Below are positions 4,909 to 6,085 of a stretch of 6,085 nucleotides of DNA, piece by piece. The notes beneath the pieces were generated by a model. The model worked only from the letters and a program-made list of their open reading frames with translations. It searched no databases and had not been told where the DNA came from. Position 1 is the stretch's first letter. Each line of letters starts with the position of its first letter. Source of the DNA: Clostridium sp. UBA2485. Its GTDB lineage: Bacteria > Bacillota > Clostridia > Clostridiales > Clostridiaceae. The translations under genes and the position numbers were made by a program. Location: assembly GCF_002341865.1 (NCBI RefSeq), contig NZ_DDOV01000076.1:1-6085 (forward strand). The letters are read 5' to 3'.

Positions 4909-5673
4909 ATGCCTTCTAGTAATTTAGCTTCAGTGTCAAATTTAATTCCTGCAATTTATAGTTTGGAACCTAAATCTATACTAGAAATAGGAGTTGGATT
5001 TGGCAAGATAGGATTTTTAGTTAGAGAATATTTAGATTTAAGAGAGAATAATGATGGTGGATATGCACCTTGGAATATATTAATAGATGGAATAGAAATA
5101 TATGAGAAATATATCACACCAATACATGGCTATATTTATGATAATATATATATTGGTAATGCAATCAATATTTTAAATAAAAAGGATTTTCCTAAATATG
5201 ACTTAATAGTACTTGCAGATGTTATAGAGCATTTGAAAAAATCAGATGGAAAAAAGCTATTAGAAGCATGTTTTAAGACATCGGATAGTGTTATAATATC
5301 AACACCATATATTTTTTATAAACAAGATGAATGCTATGGTAATGATGCAGAACAACATCTAAGTGGATGGGATATTAGTGAATTTAGAGCTATGGGAGCA
5401 AAGTATGTTTGGATATCGGGAATACTTTTATTTTCTATATTTACAAATAAAGTATTAAACTATAAAACAGATAATTTTTTAGATGATTTATTATTTGTAG
5501 CTCCACAATTACATCATATTAAAGATTTAATAACAGTTTATTTATCCACTGATCAATATGACCATTGCATAGAAGCTTGTGAAAAATATGAAAAGTTTTT
5601 TAAAAATGATTCATTCTTTACAAACATGAAAACAGTTGCTTTAAATATGAAAAACAAAGAAGAGTTGCAATAA
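4909..5673 (+). CDS. Class I SAM-dependent methyltransferase with C-terminal helical tail
   Basis: This 254-residue protein is predicted to transfer a methyl group from S-adenosylmethionine; the acceptor is unknown. The Rossmann-type core is clear: motif I ILEIGVGFGKIG (24-35), the acidic end of strand 2 at DGIEIYE (60-66), and motif II/IV YDLIVLADVIEHL (97-109), then a strand and ISTP (130-133). HLSGWDISEFRAMG (150-163) matches the His-x-x-x-Trp region seen in many small-molecule or glycan methyltransferases. The last part (about 190-254) lies outside the core and is probably helical, with a TPR-like look (VYLSTDQYDHCIEACEKYEK at 210-229). Cytosolic: no signal or membrane segment. ATG 4909 follows AGGAG (4896-4900) by eight bases. 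The separate promoter and neighbours give no pathway, so no gene symbol is offered. Confidence 0.85.
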   Translation: MPSSNLASVSNLIPAIYSLEPKSILEIGVGFGKIGFLVREYLDLRENNDGGYAPWNILIDGIEIYEKYITPIHGYIYDNIYIGNAINILNKKDFPKYDLIVLADVIEHLKKSDGKKLLEACFKTSDSVIISTPYIFYKQDECYGNDAEQHLSGWDISEFRAMGAKYVWISGILLFSIFTNKVLNYKTDNFLDDLLFVAPQLHHIKDLITVYLSTDQYDHCIEACEKYEKFFKNDSFFTNMKTVALNMKNKEELQ

Positions 5674-5885
5674 ACTTTAATTTAATATATAAGATATGCA
5701 ATAATCATAATATGAGCAAATAGCGTGTATTGAGGAATTTTGATGCACATTATTTAATTGAATCTTTAGCTTTGAAATAAATCATATATAATTAAAACAA
5801 TAATTGTAGCTATACGAAATATGAAGTAAAAATAAGAAAAATGGAGATAATAAAGTATAAATACTGAAAACGGTATAAAAAAAAC

Positions 5886-5914
5886 TTGAAAAAATAGTTA
5901 TAAAATTATATACT
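5886..5914 (+). promoter_or_regulatory. Sigma-A promoter for the tRNA gene(s)
   Basis: TTGAAA (5886-5891), a 17-base spacer and TATACT (5909-5914) give five of six consensus bases in each box. Transcription would start near 5921, about 123 bases before the tRNA. It is the best promoter in the spacer and points toward the tRNA. Confidence 0.65.
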
Positions 5915-5927
5915 ATTCCTTGTCAAT

Positions 5928-5952
5928 GTTCTCAGGAATTTTTCTGAAGAAC
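5928..5952 (+). other. Hairpin in the tRNA leader
   Basis: GTTCTCAG (5928-5935) pairs with CTG (5944-5946) and AGAAC (5948-5952), leaving one A bulged and an 8-base loop. It lies just after the predicted start point. No T-run follows, so it is not a terminator. It may be a processing or stabilising structure in the precursor, or chance. Confidence 0.4.
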
Positions 5953-6043
5953 TTGTGAAAATACTGGCATTCATTGATAGTAGAGTAGCTAATTTGTAGT
6001 GAATAAGTTTAAGTTCTACTTTAAATAGTCAGTTTTATAACGT

Positions 6044-6085
6044 GGAGGAGTTCCCGAGTGGCCAAAGGGGGCAGACTGTAAATCT
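6044..6085 (+). tRNA. tRNA-Tyr (anticodon GTA), 3' end outside the window
   Basis: The acceptor 5' strand GGAGGAG (6044-6050) is followed by TT, a D arm with CCC/GGG stem and the GTGGCC loop feature, and an anticodon arm starting GCAGA (6071-6075) with loop CTGTAAA (6076-6082). The anticodon is GTA (6078-6080), reading Tyr codons. The window ends in the 3' side of the anticodon stem (TCT), so the variable arm, T arm and acceptor 3' strand are missing. Tyr tRNA is expected to have a long variable arm. More tRNA genes may follow in the same transcript. Confidence 0.93.

Larger units (their letters stand above)
5674..6043. other. 370-bp spacer before the tRNA gene
   Basis: No frame longer than a few codons has a ribosome binding site here. 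No clear terminator for the methyltransferase gene can be seen in 5674-5885. The right part holds the tRNA promoter (5886-5914) and a leader hairpin (5928-5952). Confidence 0.6.

Noticed and set aside
1..6085. CRISPR array, insertion sequence, phage or defence genes
   Set aside because: No regularly spaced repeats, transposase or integrase frames or paired terminal repeats were found. The tRNA at the right edge is a possible integration site, but its 3' end is outside the window.

Overview
The window looks like a chromosomal segment of an endospore-forming, low-GC Clostridia species, most likely Clostridium sensu stricto. The evidence is very high A+T content (intergenic stretches are almost pure A/T), strong AGGAGG-type ribosome binding sites, and a run of sporulation genes in the conserved order spoIIQ - spoIIID - mbl, followed by yyaC. 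The organism call is an inference from gene content. No species-level marker is visible.

Layout: positions 1-522 hold no gene. They contain a strong terminator (207-239) for something upstream, two A/T-only inverted repeats and candidate sporulation control sites. spoIIQ (523-1227, +) encodes the forespore membrane LytM protein of the engulfment channel. A perfect 13-bp hairpin without a T-run separates it from spoIIID (1388-1642, +, TTG start), the mother-cell DNA-binding regulator. mbl (1733-2761, +) is an MreB-family actin. It has a near-ideal vegetative promoter whose -35 lies inside the last codons of spoIIID, and it ends at a strong hairpin terminator that also reads as a terminator on the other strand. 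The 2817-3073 gap holds an unexplained structured element (2822-2919). yyaC (3106-3651, -) converges on it and has its own terminator.

The right part changes character. A 500-bp A/T-rich spacer precedes an unrecognised membrane-anchored protein (4154-4777, +), then a class I SAM methyltransferase with a possible TPR-like tail (4909-5673, +). A 370-bp spacer with a good promoter (5886-5914) leads to a tRNA-Tyr(GTA) gene (6044 onward) cut off by the window edge.

How they fit together: SpoIIQ (forespore, sigma-F programme), SpoIIID (mother cell, sigma-E programme) and YyaC belong to spore formation, while Mbl serves cell-wall elongation in growing cells. The promoter inside the end of spoIIID explains how mbl can be expressed without sporulation. 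The unknown protein and the methyltransferase each appear to have their own promoter and show no clear functional tie to the sporulation block. I see no mobile element, CRISPR array, phage gene or defence system. The least explained feature is the structured intergenic element at 2822-2919.
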